A stretch of 64,000 bases of DNA from Comamonadaceae bacterium (GCA_021299875.1 JAJTEW010000001.1:372001-436000); one strand, 5' to 3'. Positions 31,524 to 41,975 are shown, counted from the stretch's first letter. Notes: generated from the letters alone by a model not told the origin. Program-made: numbers and translations.

Positions 31524-32351
31524 TCATCCTGCGCGAGGCTGCTTGTAGCGCGCATAGCCCCAAATGTATTGGCTTGGGCACTGCAAAATCATGGCCTCAA
31601 TGGCTTGATTCACTTGCACCACCGCCGTCTCCAGATCAGCCGACAAGCCATACCCCAAAGCCTGTGTGTGCAATCGATAACCTCGCCCCCAAGGCAGTCG
31701 CTCTCCCCAGATCAAAACGACTTGCGCACCGGTTTGCAGTGCCAAACGTGCTGCCAAAGTCATGGTGTAGGCCGGCTTGCCAAAAAAAGGCGCCCACTGT
31801 CCCATGCCCTCAGGCGGCACCTGATCGGGTAATAAACCGACTGCACGCCCCGCTCGCAAGGCCTTGATCATCTGGCGCACACCGGCCAGGTTGGTCGGCA
31901 CGGCCTCCAGCCCCAATCGGTTGCGCGCCACCCGCATCACCTCGTTCAAGCCCGCATCCCTGGCTGGTCGGTACAGCACCGTCAAAGCGCCGTGTTCAGG
32001 CGCAAACCGGATGGCCAAGGCCTGCGCCGTGATTTCAAAACAACCCATGTGCGGCGTCAAAAACAAGACGCCTTTCCCAGCCGAATAAGCCTGCACAGCT
32101 GCCCGGTCATCGGCCCACACAAAAGGCGGCGTGCGGCCCAGCCACAAACGTGGCAACTCCGCCGACATGCAGCCTGCTTGGCCAACAGCGCCGAACCAAT
32201 GCCGCCCAACCAAACCCGCCTGACGCGCATTGTCGATAAATCGGCTGCGGTAAGTTCTAGAAAAACACCAAGCCAGCCAGCCACCCAGCCAGCCCAAAGC
32301 GTGCATGGACCACAAAGGCCAAACGGAAAAAAAACGGAACCAACGCAACAT
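31524..32351 (-). CDS. LpxL-type lysophospholipid/lipid A acyltransferase (first of pair)
   Basis: A 275-residue paralogue of the downstream gene. It starts MLRWFRFFSVWPLWSMHALGWLGGW, the typical LpxL membrane helix, and has HX4E (TPHMGCFE) instead of HX4D, plus the PDQ block LLPDQVPPEGMG and PFFGKPA. The start is judged from protein similarity; no good ribosome site precedes it. Two adjacent copies probably add the two secondary acyl chains of lipid A, but which does which cannot be told. Confidence 0.85.
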   Translation of the reverse strand: MLRWFRFFSVWPLWSMHALGWLGGWLAWCFSRTYRSRFIDNARQAGLVGRHWFGAVGQAGCMSAELPRLWLGRTPPFVWADDRAAVQAYSAGKGVLFLTPHMGCFEITAQALAIRFAPEHGALTVLYRPARDAGLNEVMRVARNRLGLEAVPTNLAGVRQMIKALRAGRAVGLLPDQVPPEGMGQWAPFFGKPAYTMTLAARLALQTGAQVVLIWGERLPWGRGYRLHTQALGYGLSADLETAVVQVNQAIEAMILQCPSQYIWGYARYKQPRAG

Positions 32352-32576
32352 GGAGGTGGATTTTGCCTGAGGTGCCTGCGCTGGACAGACCCTGACTGCC
32401 CAGTCCAGCATGACCATGGCGGGTGAATCGTGCAAAAGACACTTTGGCGGTACCCGTTTTTCACATCCCTCTACCGGTTCAAGGCCAACCCAGATCAGCC
32501 AACCCCTTTTAACATCCACTGGACACCCCTAGGGCCCATTCAGCAACCCAACCATCCACAGGACCAGACGGTGAAC

Positions 32577-33152
32577 ATGACACAAGCCTCGCCCCAGTAT
32601 TTCAGCACCAGCCAAGCCGCCAAAGTGCTTGGCCTGTCGGTCGGCACCGTCCAGCGCATGGTTCAAAACGGGATCTTCAAGGCCTTTGTCACCCATGGGG
32701 GCCACCGCCGGATTTTGTCCACCTCCTTGAACGATTACTGCCAAAAACAAGGCGTCAGCACCAGCGCCCTGGCGCCTGTTCACCCGGTGGCCCATATCTA
32801 CGTGCTGCACGACAACGCCCACATGACCCCGGCCCTGAGCCGTCTCAACGAATGGGCGTGTGCCACGGTCATGACCCACCCACTGGATTTGATGGACATC
32901 GGCCATGAACAAGCGGTTTTGTTTGTGGACGCTCGCCTGACTTGGCTGCACACTTCGCCCGCCCACTTGCAAAACGCCAGCATGCAAAACGCCCACATCA
33001 TTCTTTACAACAGCGGACACCTGCCTGCCAACAGCCTGTTCACCGAAAGCCAGAATTTGCAACTGTTTGCGGGCGACATCACCACCGACCTGGTCGACGG
33101 CTACCTGCTTTGCCTGCAGCAACTGCAACCGCAAACCACCCGTTGCCATTAA
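32577..33152 (+). CDS. Excisionase/MerR-type helix-turn-helix protein with unknown C-terminal domain
   Basis: A 191-residue predicted DNA-binding protein. Residues about 8-60 form a winged helix-turn-helix of the excisionase/MerR type: YFSTSQAAKVLGLSVGTVQRMVQNG, then THGGHRRI as the wing. The C-terminal 120 residues (AHIYVLHDNAHMTPALSRLNEW onward) may be a receiver-like or ligand-binding alpha/beta domain but lack clear motifs. No mobile element surrounds it, so it is more likely a regulator than a true excisionase. Start chosen at the ATG just before the HTH; a GTG two codons earlier is possible. Confidence 0.65.
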   Translation: MTQASPQYFSTSQAAKVLGLSVGTVQRMVQNGIFKAFVTHGGHRRILSTSLNDYCQKQGVSTSALAPVHPVAHIYVLHDNAHMTPALSRLNEWACATVMTHPLDLMDIGHEQAVLFVDARLTWLHTSPAHLQNASMQNAHIILYNSGHLPANSLFTESQNLQLFAGDITTDLVDGYLLCLQQLQPQTTRCH

Positions 33153-33179
33153 AAACAGCAGCTTGTTTGCAGCCCGGGT

Positions 33180-33208
33180 CTTGAAACGCCCACAAAAACC
33201 CTTATCAT
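33180..33208 (+). promoter_or_regulatory. groESL promoter, sigma-32-like and sigma-70-like
   Basis: CTTGAAA (33180-33186), 12 bp, then CCCTTATC (33199-33206) resembles the heat-shock sigma-32 consensus. The same stretch also reads as TTGAAA, 16 bp, TATCAT for sigma-70. The CIRCE operator starts on the -10 region, so HrcA would block initiation. Confidence 0.65.
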
Positions 33209-33234
33209 TAGCACTCGATGGAGTTGAGTGCTAA
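33208..33234. promoter_or_regulatory. CIRCE operator (HrcA binding site)
   Basis: TTAGCACTC, 9 bases, GAGTGCTAA: a perfect match to the CIRCE consensus bound by the HrcA repressor. It lies between the groESL promoter and the groES start, as in other Burkholderiales. Confidence 0.95.
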
Positions 33235-33312
33235 CAAGCGCCTCCACAGTTTTCAGCTGCACTGTTGCGGTGCATTTGTTTTTTTAACCTTGTTTCATTT
33301 CCAGGAGATTCC

Positions 33313-33600
33313 ATGAAACTGCGTCCTTTGGGCGATCGCGTGATCGTCAAGCGTATTGAAAGCGAAACCAAAACTGCTTCGGGCATCGTGATCCCCGATT
33401 CCGCTGCTGAGAAGCCTGATCAAGGTGAAGTTTTGGCTGTTGGCCCAGGCAAAACCAATGACAAAGGCGAAACCAAAGCATTGAACGTGAAAGTCGGCGA
33501 CCGCGTGTTGTTCGGCAAGTACAGCGGCCAAACCGTCAAGGTCGGTGGCGACGAGCTGTTGGTGATGAAAGAAGAAGACCTGTTCGCGGTCGTGGAATAA
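33313..33600 (+). CDS. groES: Co-chaperonin GroES
   Basis: The 95-residue Cpn10 subunit, forming the seven-membered lid of Gro[33 protein letters not shown] includes the mobile loop that contacts GroEL. An AGGAG ribosome site lies 5 bp before the ATG at 33313. It precedes groEL in a heat-shock operon under CIRCE control. Confidence 0.98.
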   Translation: MKLRPLGDRVIVKRIESETKTASGIVIPDSAAEKPDQGEVLAVGPGKTNDKGETKALNVKVGDRVLFGKYSGQTVKVGGDELLVMKEEDLFAVVE

Positions 33601-33660
33601 CTTGCGGGACAGATCGAACGACGCGCCATGCGCCCGTTCGCTCTGTCCTCAACTAATTAA

Positions 33661-35352
<1,692 letters not shown>

Positions 35353-35401
35353 TTGCCCCGCTGTCTGGACCGAGGGTTTTCGCCCTCACCCAGCCAAAAA
35401 C

Positions 35402-35439
35402 AAAGCCCCGCAAGGTTTGCACCTTGCGGGGCTTTTTTT
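35402..35439 (+). terminator. Rho-independent terminator of groESL
   Basis: A 14-bp stem (AAAGCCCCGCAAGG/CCTTGCGGGGCTTT) with a 6-base loop followed by a T run. Strong and unambiguous; it closes the groESL operon. Confidence 0.93.
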
Positions 35440-35481
35440 CGCCCTCCGTGCGCGCAGGCGCTGTGCATTTATGATGCCTCC

Positions 35482-35904
35482 ATGCGCTTGTTTCTCTGGC
35501 CATTGATCGGTTTGTGGGTGCTCAAATGGAGTTTGAGCGCCGGCATGGCCATGGCCATGCCAGTACACGATCCAGTGCCCGATTCGGTTCACGTTCCGCT
35601 GCATGCCACCACGGCCAACAACGCCAACCACCATGCCGAACATGCCGGGGCCTCACCAGCCCTCGCACCCGACTGCCATGGCTCTTGGGCAACACAGGCC
35701 GAGTTGGCAAAAGATGCCGCTCAAGAGGGCTCAAACGTGACCCACTGCACCGCGCACGCCGACTGCCACCACTGCTGTCCACTGGCATGGGGCAGCTGGG
35801 CTGGTATCGGCATACAAGCCGTACCCGCCATGCGCCCCGCACGCCAAGTGCCCGGCTGGCACAGCACCAGCTGGCTGCCCGGACTTCGCCCACCCAAGGC
35901 CTGA
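35482..35904 (+). CDS. Small secreted Cys/His-rich protein, possibly DUF2946/CopL-like
   Basis: A 140-residue protein with an N-terminal signal sequence (MRLFLWPLIGLWVLKWSLSAGMAMA). The mature part is rich in His and Cys, with the cluster HCTAHADCHHCCPLAWGSW near residue 95, which looks suited to bind metal. Such proteins, often annotated DUF2946 or CopL-like, lie near copper genes, and the next gene encodes a cupredoxin. I do not recognise the family with certainty. A TATGAT box lies just 6 bp before the ATG. Confidence 0.5.
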   Translation: MRLFLWPLIGLWVLKWSLSAGMAMAMPVHDPVPDSVHVPLHATTANNANHHAEHAGASPALAPDCHGSWATQAELAKDAAQEGSNVTHCTAHADCHHCCPLAWGSWAGIGIQAVPAMRPARQVPGWHSTSWLPGLRPPKA

Positions 35905-35997
35905 GTCCTCATCCGCTCACAGGTTCCGCGATGGCTTTGGTCAAGCGCGGCAGATGGTTTTTTGTGCGCGGGCGCAGCCCCGCGCAGGGATGCACAC

Positions 35998-36957
35998 ATG
36001 ACTTCTTCTTTTCAACAACACCACGGCGCGATGCTGCTCAAGTACTCGGGCATCAGCTTCATCTCGGGGGCCGTGAACCACGGCTTTTTCAGCGGCGAGC
36101 GCTCTTTGTGGACGGCCTTGGTCGGCATGGTTTTGTTCGTGTTGGGCGCTTGGCTCGAACACCGCTGGCAGCCTCTGGACGCCAACACGCCGCAGTCCGG
36201 CCTCTTGAAGACTTTGGCCATCGGCAGTTTGCTGTCGATCGGACTGGGCTTTTTCACCGGCGGTTTGCAGCACTTCCCGGATTCGCCCGAGCGCAGTGCC
36301 TGGGTGGTGCCGCTGGGCTTTTTTGTGTCGGTGCTGGCCTTGGGGCTGGGTGCGCCACGCGACTGGACACGCGCGGCCAGCGTTTACGTTGTGGTGCTGG
36401 GCATGCTCACGAGCGTTGGCAGCTGGGGCGCTTGGCAGTGGCTGAAACTCCACCCTGAATGGGCCGCTACCGGCCATGGGCACAGCCATGGCCATGACAA
36501 GGTCGACAGCCACGCCGACAGCGACGCCCCCGCCGCGCAAGTGGTCAGCCGCAGCATCGACATCCGCATGGATGACACGATGCGCTTTGCGCCCGACAGC
36601 GTGCAGGTCCAGGCTGGAGAAACCATCCGTTTTGTGGTGCACAACGCCGGCAAGATCGCGCATGAACTCGTGCTGGGCAGCGACGAAGACATCCGGGCGC
36701 ACGCCGAAGCCATGAAAAAAGGCACCGACCACAGCCACAGCCACGCGGGTGCTGCCGCCATCAGCGTGGCACCAGGTCAAACGGGAGAACTGGTCGTGAC
36801 GTTCAGCAAAACCGGTACGCTCCAAATGGCCTGCCTGATCCCAGGCCACTACGAGGCGGGCATGAAAGGCCAGCTGAGTGTGACCAGCGGTGGGGCCTTG
36901 CCATCACCGGCCAAATCGCAGAGTTCGGCGCACGACCACAGCACCCACAAACACTGA
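35998..36957 (+). CDS. Membrane-anchored cupredoxin with His-rich linkers
   Basis: A 319-residue fusion. Residues about 10-150 hold four predicted membrane helices of unknown family. A His-rich linker follows (GHGHSHGHDKVDSHADSD). The C-terminal cupredoxin domain has a type 1 copper site: His in GKIAHELVLGS, then Cys, His and Met in MACLIPGHYEAGM. A second His-rich insert (DHSHSHAG) interrupts the cupredoxin, and the tail ends DHSTHKH. It is likely to bind periplasmic copper for storage, resistance or delivery to an oxidase. AGGGA precedes the ATG at 35998. Its stop and the pgi stop share the palindrome TGATCA. Confidence 0.75.
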   Translation: MTSSFQQHHGAMLLKYSGISFISGAVNHGFFSGERSLWTALVGMVLFVLGAWLEHRWQPLDANTPQSGLLKTLAIGSLLSIGLGFFTGGLQHFPDSPERSAWVVPLGFFVSVLALGLGAPRDWTRAASVYVVVLGMLTSVGSWGAWQWLKLHPEWAATGHGHSHGHDKVDSHADSDAPAAQVVSRSIDIRMDDTMRFAPDSVQVQAGETIRFVVHNAGKIAHELVLGSDEDIRAHAEAMKKGTDHSHSHAGAAAISVAPGQTGELVVTFSKTGTLQMACLIPGHYEAGMKGQLSVTSGGALPSPAKSQSSAHDHSTHKH

Positions 36958-38490
36958 TCAGCGCAGACGCTCCAGCAGGCCTGCGGTAGAAGCATCCAGG
37001 CCCGCCACTTGGCCCGATGCCATGCGCGCGTGGATGTCTTGGGCCAACACCTTGCCCAGCTCCACGCCCCATTGGTCAAAGCTGTTGATGCCCCAAACCG
37101 CGCCACTGACAAACACGCGGTGCTCTTGCAAGGCAATCAGCGCGCCAAGGCTGGCGGGCGTGAGTTGATCGAGCAAGAAAAAAGTGCTGGGCCGGTTGCC
37201 TTTGAAGTGCTTGTGCCCGCCCGCGTCCGACTTGCCCAGCATCAGGGCCTGAGCCTGCGCAATCGCATTGGCCAGCAGCAGTGCGTGGTGGTATTTCAGG
37301 CTGTGCGTGGGGTTTTTCACGGCAATGAATTCCACCGGCACCACCTCGGTGCCCTGGTGCAACATCTGAAAATACGCATGCTGACCGTTGGTGCCCGGCT
37401 CGCCCCACAGCACGGGCGAGGTGTCATACGGCAAGGCTTGCCCGTGGCGGTCGACCCCTTTGCCGTTGCTCTCCATCTCGAGTTGCTGCAAAAAAGCAGG
37501 CCAGCGGCGCAAAGCGCTGTGGTACGGCGCAATCGAGCGGCTGGTGTAGTTCAAGAAGTTGCGGTACCAAACATCGAGCAGGCCGATGCGCACGGGCAGG
37601 TTTTCTTCTAACGACGCAGTCTGAAAATGCTGGTCCATGGCGTGCGCCCCGGCCAGAAAATCCCTGAAACCCTGCGCCCCAATGGCAATGGCCACGGGCA
37701 GGCCAATGGCCGACCACACCGAATAACGTCCACCCACCCAATCCCAAAAGCCGAAAGTGGTGGTGATGCCCATCTCGGCCGCTGCCGCCACGTTGGTGGT
37801 CAGCGCCGCAAAGTGGCGGGCCACATCCTGACCGCCTTGCGCCTTGAACCAAGCCTGCGCCGAGCGGGCATTGGTCATGGTCTCGAGAGTGGTGAAGGTT
37901 TTGGAGGCGATCAAAAACAAGGTGTTGTCGGCCTTCAGGCCCTTGAGCACCGCTGCCAGCTCGTGCCCGTCCACATTCGACACAAAATGAAAGCGCTTGC
38001 CCGGGATCACGAAGTCTTGCAGCGCCAGCACCGCCATCTGCGGCCCCAGATCGGAGCCGCCAATTCCGATGTTGACCACATCGGTGATCTGCGCATCCGC
38101 CCGGATGGTTTCAGCATAGACCAACATCGGCTTCAAGCTGGCATGCACCCAAGCCAGCGGTTCGGCCAAATTGCCACCCAAAGAACCCTCAGGTTGGCGC
38201 AGCAGCCAATGCATGACAGCGCGGCCTTCTGAGTTGTTGATGGGCTTGCCCTGGAACATGGCATCGCGATGCGCACTCAGCTCGGTCTGGCGGGCGAGCT
38301 CTTGCAGCAAAGCTTCGGTCGCGGCATCGACATGGTTTTTGGACAAATCGGCAAACACATGGGGCGCCGTTTGGCTCAGCGTGACGGCGCGGCTGGGGTC
38401 CTGTGCAAAAGCGGTGCGCAAGTCAAAACCCGTGGCCCCTGCCGCATGGGCCGTCAAGGCCTTCCAGGCCGGGGTTAGGTCACAGCGCAT
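36958..38490 (-). CDS. pgi: Glucose-6-phosphate isomerase
   Basis: Interconverts glucose 6-phosphate and fructose 6-phosphate. The 510-residue protein has the signatures VNIGIGGSDLGPQM, FASKTFTT-like LIASKTFTTLETM, GGRYSVWSAIGLP with the catalytic region, and GINSFDQWGVELGK near the C-terminus. It lies 3 bp after tal, so tal-pgi form an operon. Confidence 0.97.
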   Translation of the reverse strand: MRCDLTPAWKALTAHAAGATGFDLRTAFAQDPSRAVTLSQTAPHVFADLSKNHVDAATEALLQELARQTELSAHRDAMFQGKPINNSEGRAVMHWLLRQPEGSLGGNLAEPLAWVHASLKPMLVYAETIRADAQITDVVNIGIGGSDLGPQMAVLALQDFVIPGKRFHFVSNVDGHELAAVLKGLKADNTLFLIASKTFTTLETMTNARSAQAWFKAQGGQDVARHFAALTTNVAAAAEMGITTTFGFWDWVGGRYSVWSAIGLPVAIAIGAQGFRDFLAGAHAMDQHFQTASLEENLPVRIGLLDVWYRNFLNYTSRSIAPYHSALRRWPAFLQQLEMESNGKGVDRHGQALPYDTSPVLWGEPGTNGQHAYFQMLHQGTEVVPVEFIAVKNPTHSLKYHHALLLANAIAQAQALMLGKSDAGGHKHFKGNRPSTFFLLDQLTPASLGALIALQEHRVFVSGAVWGINSFDQWGVELGKVLAQDIHARMASGQVAGLDASTAGLLERLR

Positions 38491-38493
38491 GCC

Positions 38494-39441
38494 TCAAGCT
38501 TTCTTCATCAATTCTTCGAGTTTCACGGCATCGGTGCAAAACGCACGGATACCCTCGGCCAGCTTTTCGGTGGCCATCGCATCTTCATTGAGCGCCAAGC
38601 GGAAAGAGGCTTCGTCATAGGCCACGGCAGGCAGGTCCATGCCTTGGGCCGCTCGGGCATCGAGGGCTGGACCCAACGGCGCATCGCTGGTGGCCAACTG
38701 GGCCAGCAACTCGGGGCTGATGGTCAGCAAATCGCAACCCGCCAGCGCCGTGATTTGCCCGATGTTGCGGAAGGACGCGCCCATGACTTCGGTGGCGATG
38801 CCGTGCTTTTTGTAGTGGTTGAAGATGGCCCGCACCGACCGCACGCCGGGGTCGTTCGCGCCCGACATGACCGTTTCGTCCCACGCAGCGCCGGCAGTCT
38901 TTTTGGTCCAGTCGTAAATGCGGCCCACAAAGGGCGAGATGAGTTGCACTTGGGCCTGACCACACGCCACGGCTTGGCAAAAGGCAAACAGCAGTGTCAG
39001 GTTGCAGCGGATGCCTTCGCGCTCCAGTTCGGCCGCGGCTTGGATGCCCTCCCAGGTGGCGGCGATCTTGATCAGCACGCGCTCGCGGGAAATGCCCTGC
39101 GCCTCATAAAGCGCCATGATGCGCCGCGCCCGCGCCACAGTGGCCACGGTGTCAAAGCTCAAACGGGCATCCACCTCGGTCGACACGCGGCCCGGAATGG
39201 TCAGCAAAATCTCGCAGCCAAAACGCACCAGCAAATGGTCCATCACCACGTCCAGCGGCTGACCCCGATGGACGGCCACAGCCTCGACGAGCAAGGGGGC
39301 GTATTCGGGCTTTTGTACCGCCTTCAAGATCAGCGAGGGGTTGGTGGTCGCGTCCTGCGGCCGAAACTGGGCCAACTGCTTGAAATCGCCGGTATCTGCC
39401 ACCACGGTGGTGAATTGCTTGAGGGCGTCGAGTTGGTTCAT
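38494..39441 (-). CDS. tal: Transaldolase
   Basis: Transfers a three-carbon unit from sedoheptulose 7-phosphate to glyceraldehyde 3-phosphate. The 315-residue protein is of the classical TalB type: starts [20 protein letters not shown], contains [11 protein letters not shown], the Schiff-base Lys in [13 protein letters not shown], and PFVGRIYDW. The start at 39441 fits the family. It is divergent from zwf through a short shared promoter region and is followed at once by pgi. Confidence 0.97.
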   Translation of the reverse strand: MNQLDALKQFTTVVADTGDFKQLAQFRPQDATTNPSLILKAVQKPEYAPLLVEAVAVHRGQPLDVVMDHLLVRFGCEILLTIPGRVSTEVDARLSFDTVATVARARRIMALYEAQGISRERVLIKIAATWEGIQAAAELEREGIRCNLTLLFAFCQAVACGQAQVQLISPFVGRIYDWTKKTAGAAWDETVMSGANDPGVRSVRAIFNHYKKHGIATEVMGASFRNIGQITALAGCDLLTISPELLAQLATSDAPLGPALDARAAQGMDLPAVAYDEASFRLALNEDAMATEKLAEGIRAFCTDAVKLEELMKKA

Positions 39442-39461
39442 GGTCGTGACAAAAATCAAAC

Positions 39462-39490
39462 TTGAATTATCCATGAAACAAAGTTACATT
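39462..39490 (+). promoter_or_regulatory. Sigma-70-type promoter of zwf
   Basis: TTGAAT (39462-39467), a 17-bp spacer and TACATT (39485-39490). The predicted start near 39497 lies 26 bp before the zwf ATG. The -10 box overlaps the left arm of the inverted repeat at 39482-39512. Confidence 0.55.
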
Positions 39491-39494
39491 ACAA
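39466..39494 (-). promoter_or_regulatory. Sigma-70-type promoter of tal-pgi
   Basis: On the minus strand TTGTAA (39494-39489), a 17-bp spacer and GATAAT (39471-39466). It lies face to face over the zwf promoter, so only one polymerase can bind at a time. Confidence 0.5.
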
Positions 39495-39512
39495 AATCGT
39501 TTTCATGTAACT
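39482..39512. promoter_or_regulatory. Inverted-repeat operator between tal and zwf, candidate HexR site
   Basis: AGTTACAT (39482-39489), 15 bases, ATGTAACT (39505-39512): a perfect 8-bp inverted repeat covering the zwf -10 box and start site and the tal -35 box. A HexR-like regulator is encoded just downstream of zwf and is the natural candidate to bind here. Confidence 0.55.
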
Positions 39513-39522
39513 CAAAAACAAC

Positions 39523-40986
39523 ATGGCTTTTGATTTGGTTTTCTTTGGCGGCACCGGCGACTTGGTGTGGCGCAAACTCATGCCTGCGCTGTTTCAGGCC
39601 TTTCGCCACGGCAGTTTGCCCGAAGGCGGTCGCATCATCGGGGTGGGGCGCGATGCGCTGAGCGACGCGCAATACCGGCAACTAATCCAGTCGCGCTTTG
39701 AGCAAATCGAAGGCGATAAACGCCCCAAGCCCGAGGAGTTCATCCCCTTTGCGGCCATGCTCTGCTATGTGCGCATGGACTTGTCAAAACCCGAAGCCTA
39801 CGCCGCCCTGTCGGCCCGCTTGGCCGAACGCGAGACCGACCACGTGGTGATGTATTTGTCCACCGCACCCAGCCTGTTCACCGCCGTGTGCGAGCAACTG
39901 GCGGCCAACGGCCTGAACACCGCCAAAACCCGCATCGTGCTGGAAAAGCCACTGGGCCACGACCTGGCGTCCAACCGCGCGATCAACGCGGCCGTGGGCC
40001 ACGCCTTCAAAGAGCAACAGATCTTCCGCATTGACCACTACCTGGGCAAACCTGCGGTACAAAACCTGTTTGCCCTGCGCTTTGGCAATGCCTTGTTCGA
40101 GCCCCTGTGGCGGCGCGAGCACATCGCCCACATCCAGATCACCATCGCCGAAGAACTGGGCGTGGAAAAACGCGGCGGCTTTTACGAGACCACCGGCGCG
40201 CTGCGCGACATGGTGCAAAACCACGCTCTGCAATTGCTGTGCGCCATTGCCATGGAGCCGCCCATCAACGCACACGCCGATGCCATCCGCGACGAAAAAC
40301 TCAAAGTGCTGCGGGCCCTCAAACGCTGGACGCCCGAGACCCTGAGCCAGCACGTCATTCGCGGCCAATACAACGCTGGCAATGTGGAAGGCAAGGCTGT
40401 GCCTGCCTACTGCAATGAGGCCGGCGTGAGCCCCAACAGCAGCACCGAAACGTTTGTGGCCCTGCGCACCGAAATCGCCAACTGGCGTTGGGCGGGTGTG
40501 CCCTTTTACATCCGCACCGGCAAACGCATGGCTTCGCGCGAGGCCCACATCGAGATCAATTTCCGTCCTACCCCGCACGAGATTTTCAAAAGCCCCATGG
40601 GCCAAGCCAACAAACTGGTCATCCATTTGCAACCCAAAGACGGGCTGGAATTGCACCTGTTTGCCCAAGGCCAAAGCAAGCGCGGCCAGGGCAGCGGCGG
40701 TGCGATGCTCAGCCCGGTGCATCTGGACCTGGACTTTGACAAACGCTTTGGCAGCCAGCGCGTGGGCGCCTATGAGCGCTTGCTGCTCGATGTGCTGGAT
40801 GGCCGACTGAACCTGTTCGTGCGCAGCGACGAACAAGAAGAAGCCTGGCGCTGGGTCGAGCCCATCTTGCAACACTGGACAAACGACACCCTCAGCCCGC
40901 GCCCCTACGCCGCAGGCACCTGGGGGCCGAGCGCATCGAGCACCATGATCGCGCGCGACGGCTTTTGCTGGTCTGAAGAAATCTGA
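39523..40986 (+). CDS. zwf: Glucose-6-phosphate 1-dehydrogenase
   Basis: First enzyme of the oxidative pentose phosphate and Entner-Doudoroff routes. The 487-residue protein has the NADP-binding FFGGTGDLVWRKLMPALF, the active-site RIDHYLGKPAVQNLFALRFGN, and EKPLGHD. It is complete. Transcribed divergently from tal-pgi and followed 14 bp later by the hexR-like gene. Confidence 0.97.
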   Translation: MAFDLVFFGGTGDLVWRKLMPALFQAFRHGSLPEGGRIIGVGRDALSDAQYRQLIQSRFEQIEGDKRPKPEEFIPFAAMLCYVRMDLSKPEAYAALSARLAERETDHVVMYLSTAPSLFTAVCEQLAANGLNTAKTRIVLEKPLGHDLASNRAINAAVGHAFKEQQIFRIDHYLGKPAVQNLFALRFGNALFEPLWRREHIAHIQITIAEELGVEKRGGFYETTGALRDMVQNHALQLLCAIAMEPPINAHADAIRDEKLKVLRALKRWTPETLSQHVIRGQYNAGNVEGKAVPAYCNEAGVSPNSSTETFVALRTEIANWRWAGVPFYIRTGKRMASREAHIEINFRPTPHEIFKSPMGQANKLVIHLQPKDGLELHLFAQGQSKRGQGSGGAMLSPVHLDLDFDKRFGSQRVGAYERLLLDVLDGRLNLFVRSDEQEEAWRWVEPILQHWTNDTLSPRPYAAGTWGPSASSTMIARDGFCWSEEI

Positions 40987-41000
40987 CAAGGAAACGCCCC

Positions 41001-41846
41001 ATGCTTGAGCGCATCAAAGCCTGCCTGCCCTCCTTGGCCCCGGCCGAACAACGCGTGGGCCAACTCGTGCTGGCCGACCCCCGCGCCTTTGCCAAGCTGC
41101 CGGTGACCGAGTTGGCTGACCGCGCCCATGTCAGCAAACCCACAGTGGTGCGCTTTTGCCGCAGCGTCGGCTATGACGGCCTGTCCGACTTCAAGCTCAA
41201 GCTGGCCGGCAGTGTGAGCGAGGGCGTGCCTTTCATTCACCGCAGTGTGGACGCCGACGACAAGACCAGCGACATCGCGGTCAAGGTCATCGACAACACC
41301 GTGGCGGCATTTTTGAAATACCGCAACGACGCCAGCTCGTTCGCACTCGAAAATGCCGCCAAGGCATTGGCCGCCACCCAAAAAACCAAGCACCGCATCG
41401 AGTTTTATGGTGTGGGCAACTCCGGCATCGTGGCGCAAGACGCGCAGCACAAGTTCTTCCGCCTCGGCGTCAACGCCATCGCTTACAGCGACGGGCACAT
41501 GCAGGTCATGGGCGCCTCCATGCTTCAACCGGGAGACTGCGCCGTCATCATCTCCAACTCGGGCCGCACCCGCGACCTGATGGACGCCTGCGACATCGCC
41601 AGAAAACAAGGGGCGACCACCATCGTCATCACCGCCAGCGGCTCGCCGCTGGCCAGCTCCGGGCACATTCACCTCACGGCCGACCACCCCGAGGGCTACG
41701 ACAAATACAGCCCCATGGTCTCGCGACTGTTGCACTTGCTGATCATCGACATCCTGGCCACCACCGTGGCCCTGCGCATCGGCGAAGCCCTGCAACCGGC
41801 CCTGCGTGACATGAAGAAGAACCTGAGCAGCAAGCGCTACACCTGA
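41001..41846 (+). CDS. hexR: RpiR-family regulator, HexR-like
   Basis: A 281-residue repressor-type protein: N-terminal RpiR helix-turn-helix (ELADRAHVSKPTVVRFCRSVGYDGLSDFKLKLAG) and C-terminal SIS sugar-phosphate-binding domain (FYGVGNSGIVAQDAQHKFFRLG, VIISNSGRTRDLMDA). In many proteobacteria HexR controls zwf and Entner-Doudoroff genes and senses KDPG. Its position after zwf and the operator-like repeat before zwf support that role and autoregulation. Confidence 0.85.
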   Translation: MLERIKACLPSLAPAEQRVGQLVLADPRAFAKLPVTELADRAHVSKPTVVRFCRSVGYDGLSDFKLKLAGSVSEGVPFIHRSVDADDKTSDIAVKVIDNTVAAFLKYRNDASSFALENAAKALAATQKTKHRIEFYGVGNSGIVAQDAQHKFFRLGVNAIAYSDGHMQVMGASMLQPGDCAVIISNSGRTRDLMDACDIARKQGATTIVITASGSPLASSGHIHLTADHPEGYDKYSPMVSRLLHLLIIDILATTVALRIGEALQPALRDMKKNLSSKRYT

Positions 41847-41975
41847 GTCTCGGGCTGACAACAGGCCAAGAGCAGGCGCACCCCGCCCCGGTAAAATCGC
41901 TTCTTTTGCTAGCCTGCACAGGGCTTAGCCACCTCGGGGGCAGCTTGGCCACCCGCACGATCTTCAGGACCCCTT

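Noticed and set aside
36955..36960. TGATCA shared by the cupredoxin and pgi stop codons
   Set aside because: Convergent genes abutting at a palindromic double stop; compact but without functional meaning that I can support.
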